Of a DNA stretch of 44,361 bases, positions 33,018 to 40,089 are shown one piece after another. Position 1 is the first letter of the stretch; every line of letters starts with the position of its first letter. The DNA is from a virus: positions 1 to 44,361 of IMG/VR virus record IMGVR_UViG_3300036985_003218. One strand, given 5' to 3'. The notes beneath the pieces were generated by a model. The model had not been told where the DNA came from. It made no database searches and worked only from the letters and a program-made list of their open reading frames with translations. The position numbers and the translations under genes were made by a program.

Positions 33018-35366
33018 TTACTTCCTTGCCATTCGCGCTTCAGCAGCTGCTCGCATGACATCGTATTTGGTATTACCTTGGTAGGTACCAGTATCTCGAT
33101 ACTTGCCAAGCAATGCTTCACCAAGACCAGACTTCTTACCTTCAAGGGTTTGAGTGATGCCTTTATCTGCACCATATTCTTGAAGCGTCTGATCTCCAAC
33201 AACCTTCTTGTTGAATCGCTCGCGCAGTCGCTGTTGATCGTCTTCACTAACTTTGTCACGGCGGAACATATGTTCCAGGTACTTAGTTCCAGATGTAGTA
33301 CCCTTTTGAAGTGAGTAGTCAAACGCTTCACCAAGATAACTATCCGGCTTACGAACAGCATTACCGTTATTACCGGCTTCTGGGAAATACGTAGGTTCGT
33401 ATGGCTTCTGCCCACCGGCTGGCTTATTGCCACCAGATGCAGCTGGCGCAGTCGTTTTTGCTGCCGGTGCAGGTTGCTTCCCGTCTATGTATTTAGCATG
33501 AATAATCTTGTCACCAACGCTAGTTGCATTATCCCTAAAGCCCTTACCAGTAAAGCCTTTCATTGCTTGATCAGCAACAGGAATAAGCCCACCAAATTTC
33601 GTGTGTGAAAGGAGGTCTAATCCTCTTTGACCTGCGCCTTTCCAGTCACCTTTTGCTGCTGACATAACACCGGCGCCAGCATCCTCAAGCATATGCGCGG
33701 CAATAGCCGCTGGGACAGATGCTTTAGCAAAGCCTTTAATCCTACCAAATAACGATGGTTTAGGTGCTGGTGGCTTAGGTGTCGTGAACGTAGGTATTGC
33801 ACTTTGACCAGGCGGTACATACGGTTTTGTTCCGGTTGGCGTTGGTCCAAATTGAGGTGTTGGACCTGGAGGAGTTGGCTTAGGGCCACTACCAACAGGT
33901 CTAAGTGTTGCACGTGGTCTTCCAGCAGTTGCCGCAGATTCAGCCCTCATTGCTCCCGGAGAGTCCGGTACTGGACCCGGTCTAAATCTAGCACCTGGCG
34001 CAGCAGTACCAGCACGTACTGCCCTACGTCGATTTACTGCATCTTCGACGGCTTTTAATTCAGAAGCAGGTATCGGATTACGATTTACTGCTATTCCTTT
34101 CCCAACTAACTTAGTGGGATTAGCAACAGGTCTAAGTGTTGCACGTGGTCTTCCAGCAGTTGCCGCAGATTCAGCCCTCATTGCACCAGGAGAATCTACA
34201 ACTGGACCCGGTCTGAATCTAGCACCAGGTGCGCCAGTACCAGCACGTGCTGCACTGCGACGACGCATTGCATCTTCAATAGCTTTGAGTTCTGCTGCAG
34301 ATTTTGGATTACGATTTACTGCTATTCCTTGCCCCATTTGTGTTTTTGGCATATTAGGCCCCTTATTACCTTTATCTACCGGTCTAAAATCAGCCCCTGG
34401 TCTTCCAGCACCAACCTGTCCAGATCCACGTGGTCTAAATCTAGCCCCTGGTCTTTCAGGTGGAAAGTTACCTGCTTTTGGACGACTGTCAGGCCCAAAG
34501 CTTCCACCTTTAGCCCTTGTCTTAGGTGGTTCTGGTTGATCAAATAGGTTGCCTGTTTGTGGCATAGTTGAACCTCTTGCTGGCAATGGGCTAGTTTGCC
34601 CTTGTAGTGGACTGCCGTATTTCCTTTGCTGCATTGCCTGAATGGCTTCTTCGCGCACTGCTGTAAGGTTAGTAGATTGTCCTTGTAATGGACTACCATA
34701 CTTTCGTTGCTGCATTGCTTGTATGACTGCTTCTCGTTGAGCCGCAGTACTCGGTGTAAACGAAGAGGATTGCCCTCGTAATGATGGACTAGATTGACCA
34801 CCTAAAAGCGAATTAGATTGACCACCTAAACGAGGATTTAAGCGAGCGTTATATTGATCGCGAGTCAAACTCATGCGTTGTTGAGGTGCTGGACGTGTAC
34901 CTTTGCCTCCAGCAAAGTTGCCCGTCCTTTTAATTTGCCCTTTGGTAACTGTTTGTCCTTGTTTAAAATCTTTCTGGCGGGTATCACTTAATATGTGATG
35001 AATTGCTCCAGAGCGTTTTACAACTGGATTTATACGTGATTTTTCACGTTGCCTTGCAGCATATTTAGCAGCAAGTTCAGGCGTTTTTCTTGCCAAAGCA
35101 ACAGCCCCAGCACCCAAAGCTGCGCCCGTTGCCAGCATTGCGCCACCAACTTTAGTTAGCCCAGGTGAACTTGCCCAGCCAACCTTATCGTTAAATGTGT
35201 CTTGCTTTTCTTTGTGACGTTGTTTTGTTTCGTCGCTAAACAAAGACCACTCACGACGAACTACTCCGTTTGGCATACGGATATCACGGTAAAAACCTTT
35301 TTCTCGGTCTTTTCCGCTACCTACGACAACCGGACTTTTAGGTTGAATGGGTGACGTTTGTGGCAT
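33018..35366 (-). CDS. Repetitive, probably disordered basic protein, 782 aa
   Basis: The N-terminal ~65 residues are charged (FYRDIRMPNGVVRREWSLF), and a Gly/Ala hydrophobic stretch follows at ~72-92. Residues ~160-560 are very rich in Pro, Gly, Arg, Gln and Ser and probably disordered. This part holds two copies of a 16-residue unit (QAMQQRKYGSPLQGQ) and two tandem 77-residue repeats at ~338-491 (GIAVNRNP, GARFRPGP, AMRAESAATAGRPRATLRP). The C-terminal ~220 residues are folded-looking and charged. It lies between small basic proteins and the terminase genes. A packaged, DNA-bound or condensate-forming role is possible, but this is inference. No family was recognised. Confidence 0.5.
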   Translation of the reverse strand: MPQTSPIQPKSPVVVGSGKDREKGFYRDIRMPNGVVRREWSLFSDETKQRHKEKQDTFNDKVGWASSPGLTKVGGAMLATGAALGAGAVALARKTPELAAKYAARQREKSRINPVVKRSGAIHHILSDTRQKDFKQGQTVTKGQIKRTGNFAGGKGTRPAPQQRMSLTRDQYNARLNPRLGGQSNSLLGGQSSPSLRGQSSSFTPSTAAQREAVIQAMQQRKYGSPLQGQSTNLTAVREEAIQAMQQRKYGSPLQGQTSPLPARGSTMPQTGNLFDQPEPPKTRAKGGSFGPDSRPKAGNFPPERPGARFRPRGSGQVGAGRPGADFRPVDKGNKGPNMPKTQMGQGIAVNRNPKSAAELKAIEDAMRRRSAARAGTGAPGARFRPGPVVDSPGAMRAESAATAGRPRATLRPVANPTKLVGKGIAVNRNPIPASELKAVEDAVNRRRAVRAGTAAPGARFRPGPVPDSPGAMRAESAATAGRPRATLRPVGSGPKPTPPGPTPQFGPTPTGTKPYVPPGQSAIPTFTTPKPPAPKPSLFGRIKGFAKASVPAAIAAHMLEDAGAGVMSAAKGDWKGAGQRGLDLLSHTKFGGLIPVADQAMKGFTGKGFRDNATSVGDKIIHAKYIDGKQPAPAAKTTAPAASGGNKPAGGQKPYEPTYFPEAGNNGNAVRKPDSYLGEAFDYSLQKGTTSGTKYLEHMFRRDKVSEDDQQRLRERFNKKVVGDQTLQEYGADKGITQTLEGKKSGLGEALLGKYRDTGTYQGNTKYDVMRAAAEARMARK
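33893..34354 (-). repeat. Two tandem 231-bp repeats inside the 782-residue gene
   Basis: Copies run 33893-34123 and 34124-34354, offset exactly 231 bp (77 codons). The first 61 bases of each copy (33893-33953 and 34124-34184) are identical. The rest has point differences only, including the shared block GGATTACGATTTACTGC near the other end. The high identity indicates recent duplication or ongoing conversion. Confidence 0.9.
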
Positions 35367-35367
35367 A

Positions 35368-35481
35368 CTAGCAGTTTTTCTTGCAGTTAGGGCATTTGCA
35401 TCCCATTGGATGAGCCTTCTTCACGCCCATCATGTCAGACATAGTCTTTGCCGGTTTCATCGTCTTTACTGTCTTAGCCAT
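35368..35481 (-). CDS. Small Cys-rich basic protein, 37 aa
   Basis: The frame MAKTVKTMKPAKTMSDMMGV continues to KKAHPMGCKCPNCKKNC. The final CxCxxCxxxC cluster is a probable metal-binding knuckle. Its start is fused to the stop of the upstream gene (TAATG), and its stop lies 1 nt before the ATG of the 782-residue gene, so it fits tightly in the operon. Lysine-rich small proteins with such an end occur in phages, but no function is known. Confidence 0.6.
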   Translation of the reverse strand: MAKTVKTMKPAKTMSDMMGVKKAHPMGCKCPNCKKNC

Positions 35482-35726
35482 TACTTTGCCCTCGCTCTTC
35501 CTTTATAACCTTTGCCAACAATCACATTGCCATCTGGCTGTATGTGTTCCTTGCGCTCCATCATCATAATCTGTCCCATAGATGGCGTACGCTTAAGTCC
35601 GTGTTCCTTCTTCTCCATCTGTTGCATCTGCGCTTTAGTCGGGGCTTTTTTAAGCCCATGTTCACGGCGTTCAATGTCTGGGAGATCACGACTAAAAGTT
35701 TGTGCGTGATTGATATTTTTATTCAT
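35481..35726 (-). CDS. Small basic protein with three repeats, 81 aa
   Basis: Residues ~19-61 hold three copies of a charged unit: ERREHGLKKAPTKAQMQQM, EKKEHGLKRTPSMGQIMMM and a shorter ERKEHIQP. The end is basic (GKGYKGRARAK). It is linked to both neighbours by TAATG junctions. The helical repeat with alternating charges could bind nucleic acid or protein. No family was recognised. Confidence 0.55.
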   Translation of the reverse strand: MNKNINHAQTFSRDLPDIERREHGLKKAPTKAQMQQMEKKEHGLKRTPSMGQIMMMERKEHIQPDGNVIVGKGYKGRARAK

Positions 35727-35989
35727 TAGCAGTTCCAGGCCCGAAGACTCTTATTAATTCGGCTGTTAGGATCTTTAGCCGTCTTTGCAGACGTGTTGAC
35801 CTTCTTCATGCCTTCCATCCTGGCACAAAATGACTTACGCCTAGACGCATCTTTTGGTGTCTTTGGGTTTGGTGCTGGTGGCTTCAGATTGAGTCCTTCA
35901 GACTTTTTGAAATGCGCACGACCAGCGGCATTCAGTCCACCTGATGGGTTCTGATATTTTTTGACTACGCCCATACCATGATTGTACAT
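35726..35989 (-). CDS. DUF6321-like small basic protein, 87 aa
   Basis: The sequence PSGGLNAAGRAHFKKSEG, then LKPPAPNPKTPKDASRRKSFCARMEGMKK, and the end DPNSRINKSLRAWNC, follow closely the pattern of DUF6321 proteins, which I know as widespread in environmental phages and of unknown role. The start may be ATG 35989 or ATG 35974 (MGVVKKYQNP). Neither has a Shine-Dalgarno sequence. The second follows a TACAAT box by 6 nt, while a TATACTTGCAT box at 36018-36031 would give a short leader. It begins the leftward operon that continues to the terminator at 32989-33012. Confidence 0.7.
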   Translation of the reverse strand: MYNHGMGVVKKYQNPSGGLNAAGRAHFKKSEGLNLKPPAPNPKTPKDASRRKSFCARMEGMKKVNTSAKTAKDPNSRINKSLRAWNC

Positions 35990-36013
35990 TAGGAATTGAC
36001 TACCGCTTGCACC

Positions 36014-36029
36014 TGCAAGTATGCAAGTA
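36014..36029. repeat. Tandem 8-bp direct repeat within divergent promoter
   Basis: TGCAAGTA occurs twice head to tail (36014-36021 and 36022-36029) in the spacer of the rightward promoter and just downstream of the leftward -10. It is placed where a regulator could bind. The leftward reading TACTTGCA resembles the other promoter boxes of this window. Confidence 0.6.
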
Positions 36030-36031
36030 TA
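36018..36031 (-). promoter_or_regulatory. Leftward promoter-like box (TATACTTGCAT)
   Basis: On the minus strand TATACT (36026-36031) followed by TGCAT matches the boxes at 32966, 39364 and 42699. It lies 29 nt before the first ATG of the DUF6321-like gene. No -35 is evident. Confidence 0.5.
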
Positions 36032-36041
36032 TACTTCCCGT

Positions 36042-36362
36042 ATGCTGTCTTCGGTTATTTATGATGACCTTTGCATTGATGCGTTGCTATATCGATCCAC
36101 TAAACCGGTTGCCAAAACAGATAAGCAATATGTCAAGCGAGTGCGCTTTGAATCAGGCAGGACTGTGTGTGACACACCCTGCGTTGGTTTGTCTTGCCCA
36201 GGGCATAAGTACCAGGTCGAATTCTGTGAGATTCGTGGGTACAAAGGCAAAGTCGCATTTATTGCATACAACGAGGACGATCGGCAGAGCATTGAGTTCT
36301 ACAAGGATGACATTTCTGCCGATAAAGCATGGACTAACATTATGAAGAGGTACAAGAAATGA
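36042..36362 (+). CDS. Small Cys-rich protein, first gene of methyltransferase operon, 106 aa
   Basis: The start MLSSVIYDDL at 36042 is chosen because the promoter -10 lies 6 nt before it. An in-frame ATG at 36021 would lie within the promoter. The middle carries a Cys/His cluster (TVCDTPCVGLSCPGHKY, residues ~42-58), probably metal-binding. A beta-rich part follows (YQVEFCEIRGYKGKVAFIAY) and a helical end. The stop overlaps the next start (ATGA). No family was recognised. It may be a DNA- or RNA-binding regulator of the operon, which is a guess. Confidence 0.6.
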   Translation: MLSSVIYDDLCIDALLYRSTKPVAKTDKQYVKRVRFESGRTVCDTPCVGLSCPGHKYQVEFCEIRGYKGKVAFIAYNEDDRQSIEFYKDDISADKAWTNIMKRYKK

Positions 36363-36607
36363 GCGAAGAAGTAGAAGAAAAAACCGAGGAAAAGAAACTC
36401 GCGTTTGAGTTGTCTCCCAGAGAATTGGAGATCCTCAAGATGCTTCCATCTCAGAGAACTGCAAAGATGATGGGTGTTTCAATGAACATCTCACATCGGA
36501 CGATTCAGTTTCATATGGACAACCTGTATTGGAAGTTGGGTGTCAGTGGTCAAGGAGCGCGTGATCGTGCTGTACGCAAGGGTCGCACGATGGGCTTCAT
36601 CGACTGA
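36359..36607 (+). CDS. LuxR/GerE-type HTH protein, 82 aa
   Basis: Residues ~19-70 match the LuxR-type helix-turn-helix: LSPRELEILKMLPSQRTAKM, then SMNISHRTIQFHMDNLYWKLGVSG with the recognition helix at ~44-60. The first 16 residues are acidic/lysine-rich and there is no receiver or ligand domain. It is joined by ATGA to the gene before and by TGATG to the methyltransferase gene after it. A regulator of the methyltransferase or of the divergent promoter at 36001-36045 is likely, by position. Confidence 0.75.
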   Translation: MSEEVEEKTEEKKLAFELSPRELEILKMLPSQRTAKMMGVSMNISHRTIQFHMDNLYWKLGVSGQGARDRAVRKGRTMGFID

Positions 36608-38382
36608 TGCGGTACCTAAGCGTTTGCAGTGGTATAGAAGCTGCGAGTGTAGCCTGGGAGTCTTTAGGTTGGACTCCCGTAGGGTTTGCTGAGATTGATG
36701 GATTCCCATCCCGTGTCTTGGATCAACACTATCCTGGTGTCAAGAACTACGGAGATCTAACCAAGTATAAGGAATGGAACATTGCAAGAGGTTCAGTTGA
36801 CGTTCTTATCGGAGGAACCCCCTGTCAATCCTTCTCAGTCGCAGGACTCAGAAAAGGAATGGATGACCCACGTGGTAACCTCGCCCTTGCCTTTGTCGGT
36901 CTGGTTGACCACGTACGTCCTGAGTGGGTCATATGGGAAAACGTCCCTGGCGTCCTGTCATCAAACGGAGGACGGGATTTTGGAGCCTTCATCGGGGCGT
37001 TGGGCAGTATCGGGTATAGCGTGTCCTGGCGAGTGCTGGACGCTCAGTACTTCGGAGTCGCGCAAAGACGCAGACGTGTCTTTGTTGTCGCACACTCTTC
37101 AGGAGATTGGCGACATCCATCCTCGGTATTATTTGAGCGCGAAAGCGTGTGTCGGAATCCTGCGGAGGGCAGAAGTAAGAGGAAGACAACTGCCGCCAAC
37201 CCTCAAGTTGGCACTGGAATCGATAGCAGTAACGATGACGGAGAGTTAATTGCTGTTGCGTCCGGTCAAGCAAAAGCGGAAATCATAGAAGGCAACCTTT
37301 CTCCCACTATAACATCTGTCAAAGATCGCCCATACATAGTAGATACAACGGCTTACCGTAAGTCTACTCGTGCTACATCTGCTGACGGATACGAGACGTG
37401 GGTAGAGGCAGATGTCAGTAATACACTCAATTGTTTTGACATCGGCGATATCAGATCAACGCACACTGTAGTCCAGGCGTATGAAACTCACCCGGCTGAC
37501 AGTCGCGTGAAAGAGATGGGCGAGACGTGCCAGACTGTTGTAGCCAGGTTCGGCACTGGTGGTGGGAATACACCAATCGTCAGTCATACCTCTGTCTACA
37601 GCGTCCGTGAAGACGCTAAGGCTAACACGTTCAGTGCGACAGAGAGTGAAGTAGCAAACTGCTTGCAAGCTGCGCAACCAGCAACAACGAGTCATCATGC
37701 AATCAACTATGTTGTGCAAGGCGCCATTCCAATCCAAGATGTCCGAGACATAGAGAAGAAGCAGAATGGCATAGGTATAGGTAATGATGGTGATCCGTCA
37801 TACACGCTGGACAGCATGGCTACGCAAGGTGTTGCTCATGTGTTCAAAGTACGTGGCATTGGTCATTACTCTGGTGTAAGCGGTGGAACACCGAAACCTG
37901 GAGGAGGAGGAGCCGGATACATGGGACAAGATGAGTGTGCATACACAATAGCGACCACTCCGGATCAGTACGTTGCCCATGATGTAGGTGCGTTTAAGTT
38001 GGGACAAGGTGCAGCTGCCAGGTCCATTGGATACAGCGAAACACTGTCTCCTACATTGATGTCTAGTGCTGGCGGTAACTCTGTTCCTGCTGTTCATACG
38101 AACATGATTGTCAGGCGCCTTACACCAGTTGAATGTGAGCGTCTGCAAGGATTCCCAGATGGATACACTGACATACGTTGGTATAAGTCCAAGGCTGGGT
38201 GTTTTAGAGAGGAGTTGGGTAAGTATGGATGTCCCGAAGAACAAAATGCAGTACTTGAAACCGCAACAGACGGAGCAAGATTCAAAGCACTTGGAAACAG
38301 TATGGCAGTCCCGGTCATCAAGTGGCTTGGCGAACAGATTACCAAGGCCAGTGCAGTCATCCGAGAATCTAACGATGGTTGA
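36607..38382 (+). CDS. dcm: DNA cytosine-C5 methyltransferase, 591 aa
   Basis: All key motifs are present: motif I VCSGIEAASVAWESLG (6-21), motif IV GGTPCQSFS with catalytic Cys73, motif VI ENV (111-113), motif VIII QRRRR (153-157) and motif X GNSMAVP (563-569). The region between VIII and X (~165-535) is much longer than in compact enzymes. It holds about seven short repeats of the type S-P-T-L/V...V (SPTITSV, SNTLNCF, CQTVVARFGTGGG, PSYTLDS, SPTLMSSAGGN), a form of target-recognition region known in phage enzymes. The enzyme methylates C5 of cytosine using SAM, and may hide phage DNA from restriction. No partner endonuclease is seen, so it is an orphan enzyme. It begins with a TGATG junction. 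Confidence 0.93.
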   Translation: MRYLSVCSGIEAASVAWESLGWTPVGFAEIDGFPSRVLDQHYPGVKNYGDLTKYKEWNIARGSVDVLIGGTPCQSFSVAGLRKGMDDPRGNLALAFVGLVDHVRPEWVIWENVPGVLSSNGGRDFGAFIGALGSIGYSVSWRVLDAQYFGVAQRRRRVFVVAHSSGDWRHPSSVLFERESVCRNPAEGRSKRKTTAANPQVGTGIDSSNDDGELIAVASGQAKAEIIEGNLSPTITSVKDRPYIVDTTAYRKSTRATSADGYETWVEADVSNTLNCFDIGDIRSTHTVVQAYETHPADSRVKEMGETCQTVVARFGTGGGNTPIVSHTSVYSVREDAKANTFSATESEVANCLQAAQPATTSHHAINYVVQGAIPIQDVRDIEKKQNGIGIGNDGDPSYTLDSMATQGVAHVFKVRGIGHYSGVSGGTPKPGGGGAGYMGQDECAYTIATTPDQYVAHDVGAFKLGQGAAARSIGYSETLSPTLMSSAGGNSVPAVHTNMIVRRLTPVECERLQGFPDGYTDIRWYKSKAGCFREELGKYGCPEEQNAVLETATDGARFKALGNSMAVPVIKWLGEQITKASAVIRESNDG

Positions 38383-38602
38383 GCATTACAGGAAAGGTCC
38401 CAGTCCACGGAAGTTTGCCATGGATTGGGGTTTGAATCCTCACTTGTTCAACGTCATCAAGTACGTCACCAGGTGCAATCACAAGCAATACAAGAACCAG
38501 GATTTACACAAAGCAATCTGGTACTTGGTTGCAGAACTGACTGATGACGAAGAGTTGTCCGATGAGATTGTTGAACAAGTAAAAAAACACTCCCTTAGTT
38601 GA
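38375..38602 (+). CDS. DUF3310 family protein, 75 aa
   Basis: The start MVEHYRKGPSPRKFAMDWGL lies inside the last 8 nt of the methyltransferase gene. The pattern HY...DWGL.....NVIKYVTRCNHK....DLHKAIWYLVAEL is that of DUF3310 (SaV-like) phage proteins, found widely near nucleotide-metabolism and modification genes. The biochemical role is not established. It ends within the terminator hairpin at 38585-38612. Confidence 0.8.
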   Translation: MVEHYRKGPSPRKFAMDWGLNPHLFNVIKYVTRCNHKQYKNQDLHKAIWYLVAELTDDEELSDEIVEQVKKHSLS

Positions 38603-38620
38603 GGGAGTGTTTCTTGTTTT
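38581..38620. terminator. Bidirectional terminator between convergent operons
   Basis: An 11-bp perfect stem AAACACTCCCT/AGGGAGTGTTT (38585-38595 and 38602-38612) with a 6-nt loop has T-rich flanks on both strands (TTTCTTGTTTT on plus, seven T on minus). It serves the DUF3310 gene and the convergent ssb gene. The plus-strand stop codon lies in the hairpin. Confidence 0.85.
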
Positions 38621-38642
38621 ATTTGATGTCTAATTGCGTGTT

Positions 38643-39047
38643 TTATTCCGCGAATGGGTCATCAATATCTTCAACCTGGGGCTTTGCAGCTGGCTTGATT
38701 CCGCTTGACTGCTCGGTAAACCCACCAGGATCACCGTCCTTTGGACGATCAAGAGCGGTTACATCGTCCACGATGATCTCGTACACCTTGCGGCGTGTAC
38801 CATCTTTGGCTTCGTATTCCCTGGTGCGTAGTTTGCCATCGATGCCAACCATGCGACCCTTCTTGATGTAGGTGCCAACAAAGTCGGCGACCTGACCAAA
38901 AGCCGTCGCGTCAAAGAAGTCTGTTTCCTTCTCGCGACCTTTGCGGTCCACAGCGATACGAAGGTTACAGATAGACTTGCCAGCGGCTGATGTCTTATGC
39001 TCTGGATCAGCGCACAGGCGCCCTGTAAGGACTACACGATTAACCAT
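38643..39047 (-). CDS. ssb: Single-stranded DNA-binding protein, 134 aa
   Basis: The OB-fold pattern of bacterial SSB is clear: MVNRVVLTGRLCADPE, then ICNLRIAVDRKGREKETDFF, ATAFGQVADFVGTYIKKG, MVGIDGKLRTREYEAKDG and YEIIVDDVTALDRP. A Pro/Gly-containing linker follows, with the acidic tip DIDDPFAE, the site that binds repair and replication proteins. The start with GGAGGAGATATCG ahead is preferred over an upstream in-frame ATG at 39089. It overlaps the preceding gene by 8 nt. It protects ssDNA during phage replication. Confidence 0.9.
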   Translation of the reverse strand: MVNRVVLTGRLCADPEHKTSAAGKSICNLRIAVDRKGREKETDFFDATAFGQVADFVGTYIKKGRMVGIDGKLRTREYEAKDGTRRKVYEIIVDDVTALDRPKDGDPGGFTEQSSGIKPAAKPQVEDIDDPFAE

Positions 39048-39342
39048 CGATATCTCCTCCATCAAAGGACATCGATCCCATCTCAACACTCACAGGCGTT
39101 GCACGTTTTTGTGGTGCAAAGTACTGGATTACCATGTCGGCAATCTCAAGAAGCGTCTTTGTAGGGATAGTTACATCACCAAGTTCAACACAGCTGTACA
39201 GGAAATTCCATGCCTGGACAGGAGTGTAACGCTCGGCTACGGTTTCGTTGGGCGCAGTGATGTGGAAGTACACACCATCAGGAAGATGCTGAATCTTCAC
39301 AGTGACATTGCAGCTGCGATCAGCCTTTGCAATAGTAATCAA
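39040..39342 (-). CDS. Unknown protein upstream of ssb, 100 aa
   Basis: The start is a TTG with GGAGG six bases before it (MITIAKADRSCNV). The protein is beta-rich in the first half (VKIQHLPDGVYFHITAP) and has a helix with YTPVQAWNFLYSCVELGDV. The end is Gly/Asp-rich. It overlaps ssb by 8 nt, so both are co-translated. Its place suggests replication or recombination, but no family was recognised. Confidence 0.6.
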   Translation of the reverse strand: MITIAKADRSCNVTVKIQHLPDGVYFHITAPNETVAERYTPVQAWNFLYSCVELGDVTIPTKTLLEIADMVIQYFAPQKRATPVSVEMGSMSFDGGDIDG

Positions 39343-39363
39343 TAGAAACCTCCGTGTGAATAA

Positions 39364-39381
39364 TCACGCAAGTATTATATC
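39364..39381 (-). promoter_or_regulatory. Extended -10 promoter for the ssb operon
   Basis: On the minus strand TGATATAAT (extended -10, TATAAT at 39373-39378) is followed by ACTTGCGTG (39364-39372), the shared downstream element of the leftward boxes. The TTG start at 39342 lies ~20 nt on, with GGAGG between. There is no clear -35. Confidence 0.6.
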
Positions 39382-39423
39382 ACCGGTACGTACCTGCGTG
39401 GTACCCTGTAGGTGGAGGCATTG

Positions 39424-40059
39424 ATGGCAGCAACATTAAAGTATATACAGCCTGACGCAGAGTCATTCATGATTCATTGCGCCAGAGTTTCGTCTAGTAA
39501 CCCAGACAATCCGGACTTTGAGAAGTTACTCAACTACTGCATGAAAGAAGGCCACTGGTCTGTTTTTGCTATGGTTGATGTAGTGATGGAAGTCTACACG
39601 TCCAGGGCTATATCAGCACAGATGCTTAGACATCGTAGTTTCCACGTCCAAGAGTTTAGTCAGCGTTATGCTAACCCTAGCAAGATCGAGTTGGACTTGC
39701 CATCGATGCGTAGGAAAGGTTCTACCAACCGTCAAGGTAGTGTTTTATTTGAGGATGAAGAGACGCAACTTGAGATGAACAATAAGGCGTTGGCACCCAT
39801 CCTTGTTGCTATTCGCGCCTATGATGACTTAGTGAAGAGTGGTGTAGCCTTAGAGTCAGCCAGGATGGTTCTACCTATGTGTGTAGGCACCAGGTTGTAC
39901 ATGAAGGGCACTGTGCGTGATTGGTTACATTACTGCCGTGTACGAATGGATGAGCATACCCAGGAAGAGCATCGTAAGATTGCTACAGACTGTTGGAATG
40001 TACTGAAAGATGTACTTCCAGTAACGACTGCTGCGTTTGAAGCGCACTACATAAAGTAA
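39424..40059 (+). CDS. thyX: Flavin-dependent thymidylate synthase ThyX, 211 aa
   Basis: The signature RHRX7S is present as RHRSFHVQEFS (69-79) followed by QRY. Other conserved parts are MKEGHWSVFAMVDVVMEV and LESARMVLPMCVGTRLYMKG with the Arg that binds dUMP. The enzyme makes dTMP from dUMP with FAD, NADPH and methylene-tetrahydrofolate, supplying DNA synthesis. GGAGG lies 5 nt before the ATG at 39424. An in-frame GTG at 39412 would lack a site. A hairpin terminator follows the stop. Confidence 0.92.
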   Translation: MAATLKYIQPDAESFMIHCARVSSSNPDNPDFEKLLNYCMKEGHWSVFAMVDVVMEVYTSRAISAQMLRHRSFHVQEFSQRYANPSKIELDLPSMRRKGSTNRQGSVLFEDEETQLEMNNKALAPILVAIRAYDDLVKSGVALESARMVLPMCVGTRLYMKGTVRDWLHYCRVRMDEHTQEEHRKIATDCWNVLKDVLPVTTAAFEAHYIK

Positions 40060-40062
40060 AGG

Positions 40063-40089
40063 AAAGCGCACCGGGTGGTGCGCTTTTTT
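40063..40089 (+). terminator. Terminator after thyX
   Basis: The 10-bp stem AAAGCGCACC/GGTGCGCTTT (40063-40072 and 40077-40086) with loop GGGT runs into six T on the plus strand. It is 3 nt after the thyX stop and also separates thyX from the convergent RHH-like gene. Confidence 0.85.

Larger units (their letters stand above)
36007..36041 (+). promoter_or_regulatory. Sigma70-like promoter for the methyltransferase operon
   Basis: TTGCAC (36007-36012), a 17-nt spacer and TATACT (36030-36035) are followed by 6 nt and the ATG at 36042, so transcription would begin at or next to the start codon. No Shine-Dalgarno sequence is present. The -10 overlaps a minus-strand -10 in the palindrome AGTATATACT (36026-36035). 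Confidence 0.65.

Noticed and set aside
33893-34354. Tandem repeats as a CRISPR array
   Set aside because: The units are 231 bp, contiguous without spacers, and in frame with a protein gene.
36026-36035. AGTATATACT palindrome as a restriction or recombination site
   Set aside because: Its exact fit to two opposite -10 boxes with correct spacing to a -35 and to start codons explains it better.
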